DNA from: Pelecanus crispus | Taxonomy: Eukaryota; Chordata; Aves; Pelecaniformes; Pelecanidae | Direction of reading: 5' to 3' | DNA length: 64,000 bases | Assembly: GCF_030463565.1 (NCBI RefSeq) | Contig: NC_134643.1 | Location: 77,373,721 to 77,437,720 of the forward strand | Shown here: in pieces, positions 33,622 through 45,300 of the stretch | Layout: each line of letters begins with the position of its first letter | How positions within the stretch are numbered: position 1 is the first letter of the stretch | The notes under the pieces: generated by a model | Seen by the model: the letters and a program-made list of their open reading frames with translations, nothing else | Told to the model about the DNA's origin: nothing | Database searches by the model: none | Translations under genes and position numbers: made by a program

Positions 33622-33690
33622 GCTGTGTGCGTGTGTGTGTGTGTGTGTGCGCGCGTGGCTGCGTGTGCCCCTGCGTGTGCGTGCGTGTGT
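33622..33690. repeat. (GT)n/(GC)n alternating purine-pyrimidine tract
   Basis: GTGTGCGTGTGTGTGTGTGT continues into GCGCGCGTGG and further GTGTGCGTGCGTGTG, a Z-DNA-prone composition. Confidence 0.9.
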
Positions 33691-33725
33691 CCCTGCGTCT
33701 GTCCTGTGGGTGCACGCCGGCGCGG

Positions 33726-33731
33726 CACGTG
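33726..33731. promoter_or_regulatory. CACGTG E-box
   Basis: Context GGCACGTGCG, 45 bp from a second E-box, in the far flank of the BHLHE41 island. Confidence 0.4.
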
Positions 33732-33770
33732 CGGCCCTGCAACGTGCGGGGTGTGCGGCGGCCCCGGCCC

Positions 33771-33776
33771 CACGTG
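33771..33776. promoter_or_regulatory. CACGTG E-box
   Basis: Context CCCACGTGCT. It pairs with the copy at 33726. Confidence 0.4.
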
Positions 33777-33807
33777 CTGGGCGGGGGGGGAGCAGCACAC
33801 ACCCCCA

Positions 33808-33825
33808 CCCCCCCCCCCCCCCCCC
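33808..33825. repeat. C18 homopolymer
   Basis: Run of 18 C preceded by ACACACCCCCA. Confidence 0.92.
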
Positions 33826-34826
33826 ACCTCAGACACTGGGCCGGTCTGGCGGCTTTCCCTCCGGTATTCCCGGCGGGAAGTGTCAGCAGAGGCGATCCAT
33901 AGGGATGCGTTTATCCTTCCCCCCCCGCCGCCAGCCCCGACCGCTCGCCCCTCTTTTGGGTCAGCTTTGCTCCCTCCCTTCCGCGGGCTCCGGCTCTTGG
34001 AGGTGCGCGACCTCCAATCTCGGCGCGCACTGCGGGAAGGGGGCACTTTGGGCTCCCACAGCAGCTGCGAGGGAATTACCCCCGCTAACAGATCGCACGC
34101 CCCCCCACCCCACCCCAGCCAAAAGAGAGACACAAGAGCCTCACATCATTCCTTGCTAACGATCGTGCTTTGCAGGTAATCTTATCAGGAGGGTAGCCGG
34201 TGATGTTTAGATGCGGGGGGGGGGGGGGCTGCCGAAACCTCGCTGCCCGCCTGTAAAGTGCGAGGGAGGTTTTAGGAGCAGCGAAGGCTCTGATGAGGTG
34301 TCAGAGGCTCCCGCTTGGCAGGCGAGCAAGCGGCACTGCAGGCTCGTATAGCTCTTTCCCTTGTTAACCTGCTGACATTTTCACACCGTCAGTGCAGCTA
34401 AACTGTTGCTAAAGGCTAAAAATAACCGGCATGCACGTATGCCACATGCCCATAGGTTATATTTGGGGGTGTCAGGTAGGAGAGGCTTGCGGACTGCTGC
34501 GGAGGTTGTTGGGAGAATCTGCTGCTGGTGAGAAAAGCAAACTGCTACATAGGCTGGACCGTATAGACCTGCTCCCTCGGGAAGGGGGATTGCAGGCTGC
34601 AGGTGAAACTCGCTGGGCGTCGGCACCGTGCCGGCAGTAGTTAGCCAAACAGGGCGGCGTTGGTTGCCCCAAATTAGGCATCCATGTGGGACACCTAAGA
34701 TGGAGCTACAGGCTCTCTTGCTAGTCAGTGGAGAGAAAGAAGCACCTTAAGCACAAAATTCCTCTCCTCCTGACCGGACTGGTCTTTGGGAAAGCACCAA
34801 GAACACTGGAGGCGCAGCCCAAATAA

Positions 34827-36532
34827 ATGAAAGAGCTTAATCCTGAGATAAAGCAGATGGAGACCTTTTGGGGGAGTGCTGACTCAAAGGGAGCACGAAC
34901 TCTGAAAGAAAAGAAGGCTTCTTCCAGCTGATTCCTCCCATGGGCAGGAAAGCAGGGCTTTGCGTGGTTTCTGTAACAGATACATGGGGTTGGGACCAGG
35001 GGGTGAGCGCTTCTGGAGCATCTCCTTGTGGAGCACCTGGAGCATTTCTGGAGCATCTTTGCCAGCTTCCTCCTCTCTGGAACAACCTACAAATCTTCAA
35101 ATTATGGAAACAATGTCCAGAGTGAGACTCAGCTTCTAGGAGAAGTCCTAATTCTGGGATTCCTCTGGAACCAAGTGGCAACGGAAATTGAAAATGACCA
35201 AAAGATGCAAAACATGAGCCGAGGCAGCTGGAGACTTTGCAAAAGGAGTTCAAGCAACATCTGGAAACTTCTAAGAGAGGTTTATAAGAGGTCACCTGCA
35301 GACAAGGATAAAAGGCTTCAGTGTCCAGAGAGAGTGCAAAATTCTCCTGGAAGATTCCCAGTTTAAAATGGCAAGATGGATCAAAGAGGTGATCAGCAGC
35401 ATGACTATCATGGAAAAGAATGTTTTCCAGAAAATAAGAGGAGCAAGAAAAGCTTTGGCCAATTTACAAGCCAAGATGAACCACAGCAAAGAGTTAAGAA
35501 ACTGAAAAAAATCACTGAGAAAAGGAAATCAAAGGTTTGCAGGTCACCACAGGAAAAAACAGCCTCCTGCTGTAGACAAGGGCTAGCCAGAACACCGCCT
35601 ACTACCAAACGTTCACCACCATTTTCAGTCTGCAGGAGGAAGGAATCAGACTGTCTGTCCCAGCTGAATCAGTGCAAAAGCCACGGTCTTTGAGGAGAAT
35701 ACATTTGGGAAGTTTATTCAACTCCGTCCATAACCACAGCCTAAGGGAATGGCTCTGAAATAGGGTGCCTAGGAGCCAATTTGACAGGTTCAGCTCTTAC
35801 GGCAGTGAGTACTTGCCTTCAGGAAAAAAGATTGAATTATCTCGGCTGGCTGTATGACTACAATCAACCATCAAATTAGAGAGAGCTGGTCAGCCGTGTG
35901 CTACAAAGTAGGGGACAAAGAGACTTCAGCGGAAGGATCTGGATCATTTTGGTTGAATAACAAGATATTACTGAAGACTTCCAGGGTAAATTGGACATTG
36001 ACCTATTAATAGATTTTCAATTATGCAATGACCAGATTGAGACCAGGGGAAAAAAATGAAACAAGAACGCATAAAAACCTGAGCTGGGTCAGAAAAAAGG
36101 TCCAGCTGTCCTGGAATCCAGCAGGAGATGCCTCGGAAGGAGCAGACGAACGGAGCGTGCACGTAATGAAAGCTCCCCAGGCCAGTCTCCCAGGTCCCGG
36201 TGGCCCGCGGTGCAGATTTCCTGAGCCAGAAACCCTATCTCTGTGTTCAATGGGAAGCCAAAGACGCTGTGAGAGGCAGAGGAATTTGCCAAAGTGCTTA
36301 AATCATGGGCTGCAGCAGAGCATTGGGCCAGGAAGCAGACACTGTTGAGGAGTTGGTCGGTCACAGGGAGTCCTGTCAGCGCAGCCCTGTGGCTAACGCA
36401 GAGAGAAGAAAAGAGAACTTTCTATTTCAGAGAGTGCCACATGTACCTAATGTATGTAAAACATTACAGTGGCCAGAGAGAGACAGTGGCCATGCAAAAA
36501 TACAGCTGAATTCAGAAGCAGAAATAAAATAA
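34827..36532 (+). pseudogene. Unidentified decayed coding-like region (coiled-coil flavour)
   Basis: Several short plus-strand segments read like Lys/Glu/Gln-rich protein but are broken by stops and frame changes: 34827-34931 (MKELNPEIKQMETFWGSADS...), 35210-35287 (KHEPRQLETLQKEFKQHLET...), 35275-35505 (including MARWIKEVISSMTIMEKNVF and KIRGARKALANLQAKMNHSK), 35961-36059 (QDITEDFQGKLDIDLLIDFQ...) and 36273-36509 (EAEEFAKVLKSWAAAEHWAR...). An AATAAA follows at about 36523-36528. I do not recognise the protein. It could be a processed or unprocessed pseudogene, an old retroelement, or chance in A/G-rich DNA. No complete open frame exists, so no product is proposed. Confidence 0.3.
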
Positions 36533-39500
36533 CCTGATTGTGGGAAAGTGGTGGGCCAAGACATGACATGACGTGCAATGAAGCCTTCGCAGTGTTGCAA
36601 AATGGGGAAATGGGGGTAGATCCAGCTTGGGGGGCAGAGTTGGGACCACTTTTTTGTGCAGGACTGTTACAAAAACTTTACAAGGGGGACATTGGTCACA
36701 GGGGCACTCCTAGGCCATGTGAAATGAGTGATATTAACAGAGATGGCCCAAAGCCTACCAGACCAGCCAAACTAGACCAGCACTTGGGCTAATGGTGGAC
36801 GAGCTGATCAGCTTGAAATGGGTAGTGGTGACAGGAGAGCGTAGACACCTCCAAACCTGGGAAAGTCAGATCGGTGAAACAGGGGCACTGGAGCAAAAAG
36901 TCCGGAGTGACGTTGTCCTCAGTGCCCTATGGCTGTAACTATGTGATAAACACCAGGAACTGTGCCTTACCCTGTCAGCTTGGAAATTCCCTTTAAATGT
37001 GTTTCAGGTGAAGCAAATTATTTGCAGGTAGCTGGTCTGCAATGAAAAGCCGTCCTGCCTCCCGGGGCAGTAAAAAATAAAGGCAGCTCCACTCTGAGGT
37101 CACTTCCAGTCCTGACTGATGGGAGAGTCTGAAACTTACCTGGAGACCTGGGGCCTTAAGATGCTCTTACCCAACAGGTCAGTCGGATCTTGTGGATGTG
37201 AAACAGAAATGATCCCCATCTGTCTGCTGGATATTTTCCAGGAGCAGCAACCAGGAACAAGTAAAACAACCTTCCCCCTAAGCCCCTCCTCTGAAGTCAC
37301 TGGAAAGAAGTTGTGTCTGTGAATGAAGATACCTTGGATGATACCATCGGGTTCAGTTTGGTCATTCACAATAGGTCCAAAAGCTATATATTGACAGGCA
37401 GAAGCGGAGCTGAAGGATGGGGAAAATTGCTTTCTCAGCAAAGCCTGATCTGGCAACTGAGTGATGGCCGGGGCTTACGTAATGCACCAGCTCCGCCGGA
37501 GAGGCTGGTGGGGAAGGTACGGCACGCCACGCCAACAGGAGCCTTGGATGACCTCCGCCTTTCAAGAGGTCTGTTGCACTTAGGCTGTTGAGCGGTGCCT
37601 GTGCCTGCCAAAACCTTTGAACAAGAAGTGGTAGGTGCAGTTACACATGGCTTGTGATAAGTTCAAGGCCGACAGCCTGTAACCGGTCCCAAAGGAAAGG
37701 GAGTTGTTCCAAAAACAGGTAACATATGCCCACCACACCACTGGTGATGGGGAATTTCCACTGAAAAAAACACAAGTGAGACTGCATGGAGCTGGCCCAC
37801 TCCCCAGCCACTCGGGGAGGTGCAGGTTGGTAGGACTCTGCTCCTGTTACAGAAGGTTTGTTTGTAGATTTGCTAACATTGCAAAAGCTTGCACAGGGAA
37901 GGTGACAGAGGGAGAGCATTTCCGTGGCCAACAGAATGAGATTTAGCAGTCTCAACTAGTGCAATTCTTGCCAGTGGTTAAATTCACTGATAAGTTTTGT
38001 TGGTATTTGCACAGGAGGAACACTATAGTAAGGGTAGGCCATGCATCCCTGCAATAGCTCACTCTGTGGGCCTAGGAATCCCAAATGCAATTTGCCCGAG
38101 TATTAAGGAAAATGGCAATTTTGCAACTGCACAGTTAACTACACGTCTGGGCATAAATGGAGTTAGCAGTGATGCCCAGTCCAGGCAGCAGCTTTGGGGC
38201 TCAGTGCAAACAATGTCACGGATGTGAAATGGCAGAGTTGATGCTTCAAGGGGATGAATATAGAGAAGGAGATGCTTGTTTCCTCTCTTACAACTTGTAG
38301 AGGTGCAAATGCTTCTAGTTCACCCAGGAGAACAGAGGATGGGCAATGCCAGGGAGGGAGTTGTGGGCTCCTGAACCAGTCCACACCAGAAGGTGCATCA
38401 CAGAAAGGATCCCAGTAGGATACAACTAGAAAACGAGCTAGGAAACTCAACTATCCTGGAATGAGGTATACCTCTGGAGCACAATGAAGTGTATCTTTGG
38501 AGTACCAAGGGAAAAGCATTCCGGTCATGGTGAGAAAGTTTGGAGTTAAAGGAGAAATACTGCATAAAGGTTACAGTGCATGGAAACAGCCTGTAGAGCA
38601 CGGTGTTAGGTGATGTCTGGAGCAGGAAGTTCTGAGGTTATTATTTTAAAACTGGCAAATGTTTTGAACCATACTAGGTTTCTATACATTTCCAAAAAAC
38701 CTTAGCTAAGCTAAGGGAAAAATCCTATTCGGTAAGATTCAGGAAGGTTGTAGAAAATGTGTGCAGGAGATGAATGCCCCTATTGCAAATAACAGTCCCA
38801 CAGAAACACAGAGAGACACCATGAAATAATATCTGACAGAGTCATTTCATTAATGGGCTGCATTGCCTGATGTTCTTGGGTTTCTGTCTGAAGCAGATTC
38901 TGGGAGCTGCAGACTATTTCACAAAATGGCCTGGAGCTTGTCTGTTAGGACACTAGTGCCAGATGTCCAAGTGAAAGACGTCCTCTCCCTCCAAGTCCAA
39001 GGAGGTATGGGAGGATTGCACAAAGCTCAAGGGAGAAACATTGAATCCAGAACATTTCAGCAGATCTGTGAGGTGGTTGGGATCTCTAAAACATCTCCAT
39101 GTGACTACAGCCTGAAGGGTTGGTGGGATGGTTTTTTTCAGACTCTTCCAGTTAACTGGTTTGCTCCTCAGGACTGCATCAAGTGGTGAGACCCAGCATA
39201 TTCCAGTCCTTTTGAAGGCCTCAGGAGTAGCAAAGCACTTCCTCACCATTTTGGTGAAAACCTAAGGACTCCAGCATGCCTTTTTATGGAGTTTCGGGAG
39301 AAGAACAAAGAGGTTTGGATCATGCATAGAAGCACATGTTCCTTTTTTTTTTTTTTTTTTAAATGGAAACCTGGGATATTTTACAGCCTTAGAAAAAACA
39401 GAGTGAGAATCTTAAAAAGGATAAACCTAGAGCAACACTGTAGGTCTTGCTGTATAAGGGCATACAGTACTGACCTGGATATTTACGGTGGTATACAGAG

Positions 39501-42500
39501 TACAGTGGGGTCCTGAAACAAAATCCCATGCTATCACGAGGCCCATTAGAAAATGTACTGGGGCAAAACATACTGGGGAAACAAAACTTCAGGGTTTTGC
39601 TCTTCCTCTGCTCTTCCCTCACTGCAAATGCAGTTGTGAAAAGCTGAGGCTGGAGAAGTTGAAGCACAAATCCCCTTCCTCCCCGCTAGCTACAAATGGG
39701 CAGAGATTTGCAAGCAGGCTGCAGGCATGCTGAGTGCACCTCGAGAGTACTCTGTGAGTGGCTGCCTGGAAGGGAATCAAGGAGCAGAAAACTGCGAGAA
39801 AGGGGAGTACAAATGTTTTGAGTTAGCGATAGGAAAATGCCTTACTGAAGCATACTGTGTAATTACAGGGAAGTAAGAATGTCATTCATCACTTCTTAAA
39901 TATTTTTCCCTCGTTCTCTGCATGGTGGGTTTATTAGAGCCTTGTCATTTTGAGCTCCTTCAGGATAAAGGAGGTGGGCTGAGACGGCAGGCGTGGGAGG
40001 GGGGCTGGGTCCTGCTAAATCTAAGGGTGCAGGACAGGCAGGACAGTCGCCCTCCTCTATGAAACAGTAACCACCCCATCCCAGACACTTGGCTGTGGAC
40101 AGGTAAGCCTAGTGAGAGTTTTTGGGCACAAGTGCTACTCGGAGCTTTCTGGCTCTGAACAAAGACCCAGGCTCTTGTCATATGAGTCCTTCTGGGTTCA
40201 GAGAAGAAGATTCGGTGTGTTTTTTATGAACCAGGACCCTAGTGAGAGAGCCTCTAAATTAATAATCCGTTTCTCCTCTTAACTGGGATAATCTTCAAGA
40301 ACCCAAATTTTTGCTTTACATTTATGGGCAGAAGACATAATAGCGCTTTCTCTCTCTCTTTCATCATAGATCTTCTGCTTAAGATTGTCCTCAGGCCGTC
40401 CTGCCTGTTCTCTTGCTATGTGACAAAGGGACATAAGGGTGTACAGGTCTGGAAGGTACTGGAGTGTTGAGCTTTTTAACTGGAAGGACAGGAGGAGAAA
40501 TCAGGAGATCTGTTGGTGTCTGTCTGATTCTGTCACCACCCCAGATCTACCTGGAGTATGCAAGCAAAGAAAAGGCAAGCTGAACTATACCTTGCTGGCC
40601 GAGGATGGGTCAAGCAGTCAAGCCCCAGCCCCTAAGCAGGACAGTACAGAACCCAGCACAGACACTCAAGAAAAGGGACAGGGACATTTGATGATCACTA
40701 AAAACCTGTTGTCCCAGAGGGAAGAATAAGACAGCCCTTAGACCTATCCTAGCTTGTCAGGAAGTATCCAGGATATCACTGGACCTTGCACCAGCTGGGA
40801 AATACCCCCTCGACCATTGTGCCTGAATTCCCTGCTCCCTCCGGGATGCCATTTGCTCCCAGACCAGGTGGCAGGGACGGTCGCTTGTGCCGGTGGCACT
40901 CCCTGGGGTGTGCAGAGAGCTACCCCACGGTGTGCGGAGCTCTGAAGCGCCTGCAAATCCTGCTTGGCAAGGGTTGCTTGCCTGCAGTGTTATTCGTCTC
41001 CCCTTTGCTTCACCAGGCTGCTGCTGCTGCTGCTGCAGCTCAGGCTCGAGCGCCGGCTCTGCGCAGCACCTGGCTGCATGCGAGCAGTGGCGGTGGCAGG
41101 CCTGGCAAGCCTCCCTTCTTCACAGGGAGACTCTCCTCCCCTCGGATGAGCAGGTTTCCAGACAGCTCCCTTTTATGAGGATGGATTTCAGCAAGGCTCT
41201 AAAAACCAGCCTCGTTTAACTTGTCTCCCAGTCTGGTCCTCTGTGTCCTGCTGGGGAGGTATTGCATGACCCCCTTTGAGCTGTCGGCAGCCAGGCTTTC
41301 AACGTGGCAAGGGGGCCGGGCTGTGTCTGGGCAAATGTTTTCTTTCTGTGGTCAGAAAGCAGGGCTGGGCAAAGGCGCCGTGCCCGAGGCACATCCTGAC
41401 AATGAGCCCCTGCCCACCCAGGCCACGCTGGGTCCCAATCTCCCACGTCGGCGGCAGGGACAGCGAGGGTGGCAGCGACCTTGGGTCTTCCCCAGGGGCA
41501 GTGCTTTTCCCTTGGGAGCAGCAGGGACCCTCGCACTGGTGGGGAGGAGCCCTCCCTGCTGGGATGGAACAGGGTGGGGGGCACCAGAAAGAGAGCCCAG
41601 GGCGCGTCAGCGGGATGGGGATAGGGATGTGCTTGTGCCACCCACACAGCCCACTTCTGAGGCACCCTGGCACCCGCTGTCTCTGGCAGCTTGGCTCAGC
41701 ATGGATGTCCTGCTAAGAGGCGTCGAGCAGCCTGTGCATCTCAGCATGATCACTGGGGACCCCTGCTATCAGTCGGACATTGCTGAGGTTGCAGTTGCAT
41801 CATTCCCCTCCACACACGCACACACTCTGTGACGTTCCAGATCATCTTTTCATAAAAGTACCTTACATCCCAGGCCCCAGGCACAAACCTGCCATGCTTG
41901 CCGGTGGCCTTGGCAAAGAGCAGAAAATTAAATCACCAAACCCAAGGCCATGCTTCGGCATGTACCCATTAAAGCTCATGAATTTATGTCAGGGTTGGAA
42001 AAGGTCCCTGGTATGGAAAGGACAGTGTTTTATTTTATTGTCCTTTACGTTCTTTACTGTCCTGAACAAGGTGCAAGGAGGAACCAGTAGGTCAGAGGGT
42101 GCAGGACTCCTGGAAGCAAGCAGGTGAGGTGTGACATCCAGGGCAGGGAAAGCAGTGGGTGATGCTCATCACACCTCCTCACATTCAGAGCAGGGTGGGC
42201 AGCAGGTCCCTGCTAATCTCCTGTGCCACGAGGAGACGAAGGCAGGCAGCCATTTCACTACTTTCCTTGAACTTTACTCTGCAACTTTTTTTAAAACAGC
42301 CATGGCCAAAGTCCAGCCCACAGAGCTCTGCACAGTGGTCCAGGCCTTTGCAAGGAGGTCTCATTTGTGGGCTTTGCCGTACAGCACAGGACCCTTTTTA
42401 AAACCCCCAGTGCATGAAGTCTTGAGCAAGGCAATAAGGTCTTGACCAAACCGGTGCTCCCTGAAGAGCAGAGGCACTGTGAGGTACAAATACCTACCTG

Positions 42501-44340
42501 TACCTGCCCTGTGAGCTGAGCTGAGGTGGTGGGAGCTCAGCTGGGCAAGCAGTCAGGCAAGCAGGACCACTACCACATCCCTGTTCCGTAGCCCCACAAA
42601 CCTAATAGTGAAGGAGACAAGAAAACTTAGATATTTTTATTACTTTCCCATTTTGCAGATTAATACTATCATTCATGTTCTTTTCTTTTGTTTTAAAAAC
42701 CTTTTTTCAGTGTAGGAAACTCCGAGTTTACCTGAGGCATGTGTACTGCCAGGGAGCCCTTGGGGGTTTGGCTGCCCCATAACACTGGCTCCGCAGGAGA
42801 GGGACAGGAGCTGGGCGCCGGCACCAGCGTAATGGCAAGTGCCTGCAGCAGGACAGTATGTGCCCTTCAAGTCTCCATATTCTGTGGGGCTGAAACAGAC
42901 CAAAGTGGCACCAGTCCCTCCGCTCCCAGGAACGCTACCCCCAGCAGCTGTCTTTTTAGCCTCCTTTCTGGGGTTGTCCACTGGAGTCGTCTCCTCAAAG
43001 CACTTGGATGCACCTCAATGTGGCAAAGTCCATGCTGGCAGTTTGAGATCCTATTAGCACCAGCAACGGGTGCCAGAATCGGGAAAATTTCAGATCTGTA
43101 TCTCCATGCCTGTAGAGTTCAGGCCGGCTGAGAAGTTAAGATTTTCTCAGCAGAATGAGGAAAAAGACCCCTAGATGACTTGTTGACATTAATCACCCTG
43201 CTTATGCCACTGTCTGGCAGCTGAAACCCTGGCGATGTGAGAGCTGCTGGCAGTTTCCAGCCTGGTCCTGCGTGCAACATAGCGCCTTAGGGATCTATAA
43301 TCAAAGTTTTGATTATTAGGGTAAAATTGGTCATAAAGAGGAAACAGAATGAAATAAAATGAAAGTGCAGCTATCAGTTTCCCTAGAGTTTAACCTGATC
43401 TATTTTAATTTAAATGGAAAACGTCACATAACTTATCTATAACACTTTAAAGCACTAGTCAGGAACATATTGCCAACGCAAGATAGTGGCACGTTTTAGC
43501 AGTAGTATGGTGGACATAAAGCTCTTTAAAACACACGGAAAACCAAACCTCAAATGCTCTGCTAAGAAAAACATTTGGGCCTCATCAAGAAAGTACAGAG
43601 CTAGGGGGGAGGAAGAAATGCACACTGCCTAGTGCAGCGTCTCGTTGTGTACCTTGGCGTCTTTTTATCTTTTTCTGAAAGTTTCGAATGGCAAGAATAG
43701 AAAACATCCATCGCAAAGGTGCTGTGAGGCAAGTTCGTGCACGTGAAGCATTTCGAAACCCCTGGGAGCCTTGCCCAGATATCATACGGTAACCTTGAGC
43801 AGGGGGTGAACGAGACGAGCTCCTGATGTCCCTTCATCAAAACGACTGGAGGAGCTTCACTTGAGTGCAACTTGCACCGCAGCTGCCGAAAGCAAAATCT
43901 CTTGGGCTGACAGGCTTCTCCAAGATTATGTTTATGACAGATTGCAAGTGGAATAAAATTCCCTGCCCTGGGTGAAGGCTTTGGAGAGGTGCGCGGGTTC
44001 CATGCCTCGGGAAATACCCCCTCACGTGGAGCCGGTGCCCAGCTGACGCAGAGCATCCCCGCGTCCTTGTGCCGCGGCCCTGGGAAGGCAAACCTCTTCC
44101 AGCTCCCAACGGCACGCTTGAGTTCCCACTCGATGTGGAGAGCACCGAGGTCGGTGCGGGGAGAGCTGCTTCGATGGCCTGGCATCGATATCAAAGCCAG
44201 GTATGCGCCCTTATTTCCCACTCAAGGCAGCTGCAGGACGGCGCCTCTTTCCTCTGGAGGGGGAAGCTCGCACACGGGGCAGGAAGCCATCATGGAACAG
44301 CCAGCTCAGGAAGGGGCCGGGGCCAAGATTTTGTTTTTAA
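36533..44340. other. Intergenic region BHLHE41-SSPN, part 1
   Basis: No gene supported. Many frames of 60-200 codons occur, especially in the GC-rich 40.7-42.4 kb stretch, but none resembles a family or chains into exons. A T18 run is at 39343-39360 and a CTG x6 run at 41018-41035. I see no clear transposon here. Confidence 0.6.
39343..39360. repeat. T18 homopolymer
   Basis: Run of 18 T followed by AAATGG. Confidence 0.9.
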
Positions 44341-44865
44341 CCTGTTTCTTGTTTATTTAAGCCTTTGAGGAAGACGAATAAAAGCAGCCACTGACAGAGG
44401 CCGGCTGTGTCGCAATCAGAGCTGCGTGTGCTGGCTGGGTTGCAGCGGGGAAGGCAGCAGAAACCACCTCTCTGGCCATTCGTCAGCCTTGCAGACTCAC
44501 CAGCATCTTGCGCAGGAGCCAGGGTGCTCAAAGCAGGTATCCTGAGCGCACCCCCGTCAAGCCAGCAGCAGCCGTTTGACGCTGCTGCTTTAGCTGGCCG
44601 CAGGAGAGTTGTGCTGCCTGCCAGGCAGCAGTTCGAGATCAGGGCTTTGAAGCTGCCCGGTTCTCCGCTGAAGGAGGAATTAGAGGCGCGGATATTTTTG
44701 TCCTGGTTATTTTGTGCAGAACAGGTAAAAGTAACTTGTTCCCCATTGCAGAGAGGCATCGGTCCCCGATGGGTTTGCCTCTGGGGCTGATCGAGCCCTC
44801 GCCTCTGCCACCTGCTATTGCTGCCTGTGCCGCAGGGCTCACTGCCTCCTGCCCTGAAAGCGGCC

Positions 44866-44925
44866 GTCTTACAGACTTTCTGGGTGTCTTACAGACTTTC
44901 GGGGTGTCTTACAGACTTTCTGGCC
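44866..44925. repeat. Three tandem copies of a 20-bp unit
   Basis: The unit is GTCTTACAGACTTTCTGGGT: copy 1 at 44866-44885, copy 2 at 44886-44905 (one substitution, CGGGGT), copy 3 at 44906-44925 (ends TGGCC). It is a recent minisatellite-type duplication. Confidence 0.95.
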
Positions 44926-45210
44926 CTCTGCGCAGCACCGAGAGGAGTAAGACTGCCACGTATTTGATGCTGCACGTGGGATGGCAACAGATTTGCCATG
45001 GTCAGCCATTTTTGTTGCCATTCACATTTCCCGCCGCATCATTCATGCTCTCCACTTTGGGCTTCTGGTTTTGCTAAGGACAAGTTCCCGCTCCATCAAA
45101 GCAATGCTCACCAGTGAGACCAGTGGCCCAGATATGGGCTGTGGGGGAATGTTCGCCTCCTCTCCCCCATTTGAACTGGCTACCACCTCCCCTGGCTGCA
45201 ATCCCGCAGT

Positions 45211-45300
45211 GCACTGGTTTGGGAGCGCACTGATTTGGTCCCACAGGGAACTGCTTTGGGAATGCGCTGGTTTGGGAACCCACAGCTGTTCCCACCAGGT
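45211..45300. repeat. Imperfect short tandem repeats (CTGgTTTGGGA type)
   Basis: Recurring phrases such as GCACTGGTTTGGGAGC, GCACTGATTTGGTCCCAC, CTGCTTTGGGAATGCG and CTGGTTTGGGAACCCAC form a degenerate array. Confidence 0.7.

Larger units (their letters stand above)
33301..34780. other. Outer flank of the BHLHE41 GC island
   Basis: GC-rich to about 34.2 kb with many mononucleotide G/C runs (33411-33435 C25, 33553-33569 G17, 33808-33825 C18, 34216-34228 G), a GT/GC alternating tract (33622-33690) and two E-boxes. It is then ordinary sequence to 34.78 kb. Long open frames on both strands are compositional. No gene is supported. Confidence 0.65.

Noticed and set aside
32820-34133. 437-codon minus-strand and several 150-350-codon plus-strand frames around 31.9-34.2 kb
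   Set aside because: They run through homopolymers and GT/CCG repeats, change with any indel, and encode poly-Gly/His-Thr stretches. Compositional artefacts.
34999-35066. Repeated TCTGGAGCATCT phrases as a coding or regulatory repeat
   Set aside because: Only three to four imperfect copies over 60 bp; too weak to separate from chance.
38863-39189. 108-codon plus-strand frame (…GWWDGFFQTLPVNW…)
   Set aside because: Coding-like at first sight, but no initiating ATG at its start, no recognised family, and no flanking exon; kept only as part of the unexplained interval.
41216-42127. Overlapping 110-200-codon frames on both strands at 41.2-42.1 kb
   Set aside because: GC-rich intergenic DNA; no domain, no conserved motif, no exon structure.
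44866-44925. Tandem 20-bp repeats as a CRISPR-like array
   Set aside because: Copies are directly adjacent with no spacers, and the window is vertebrate nuclear DNA.
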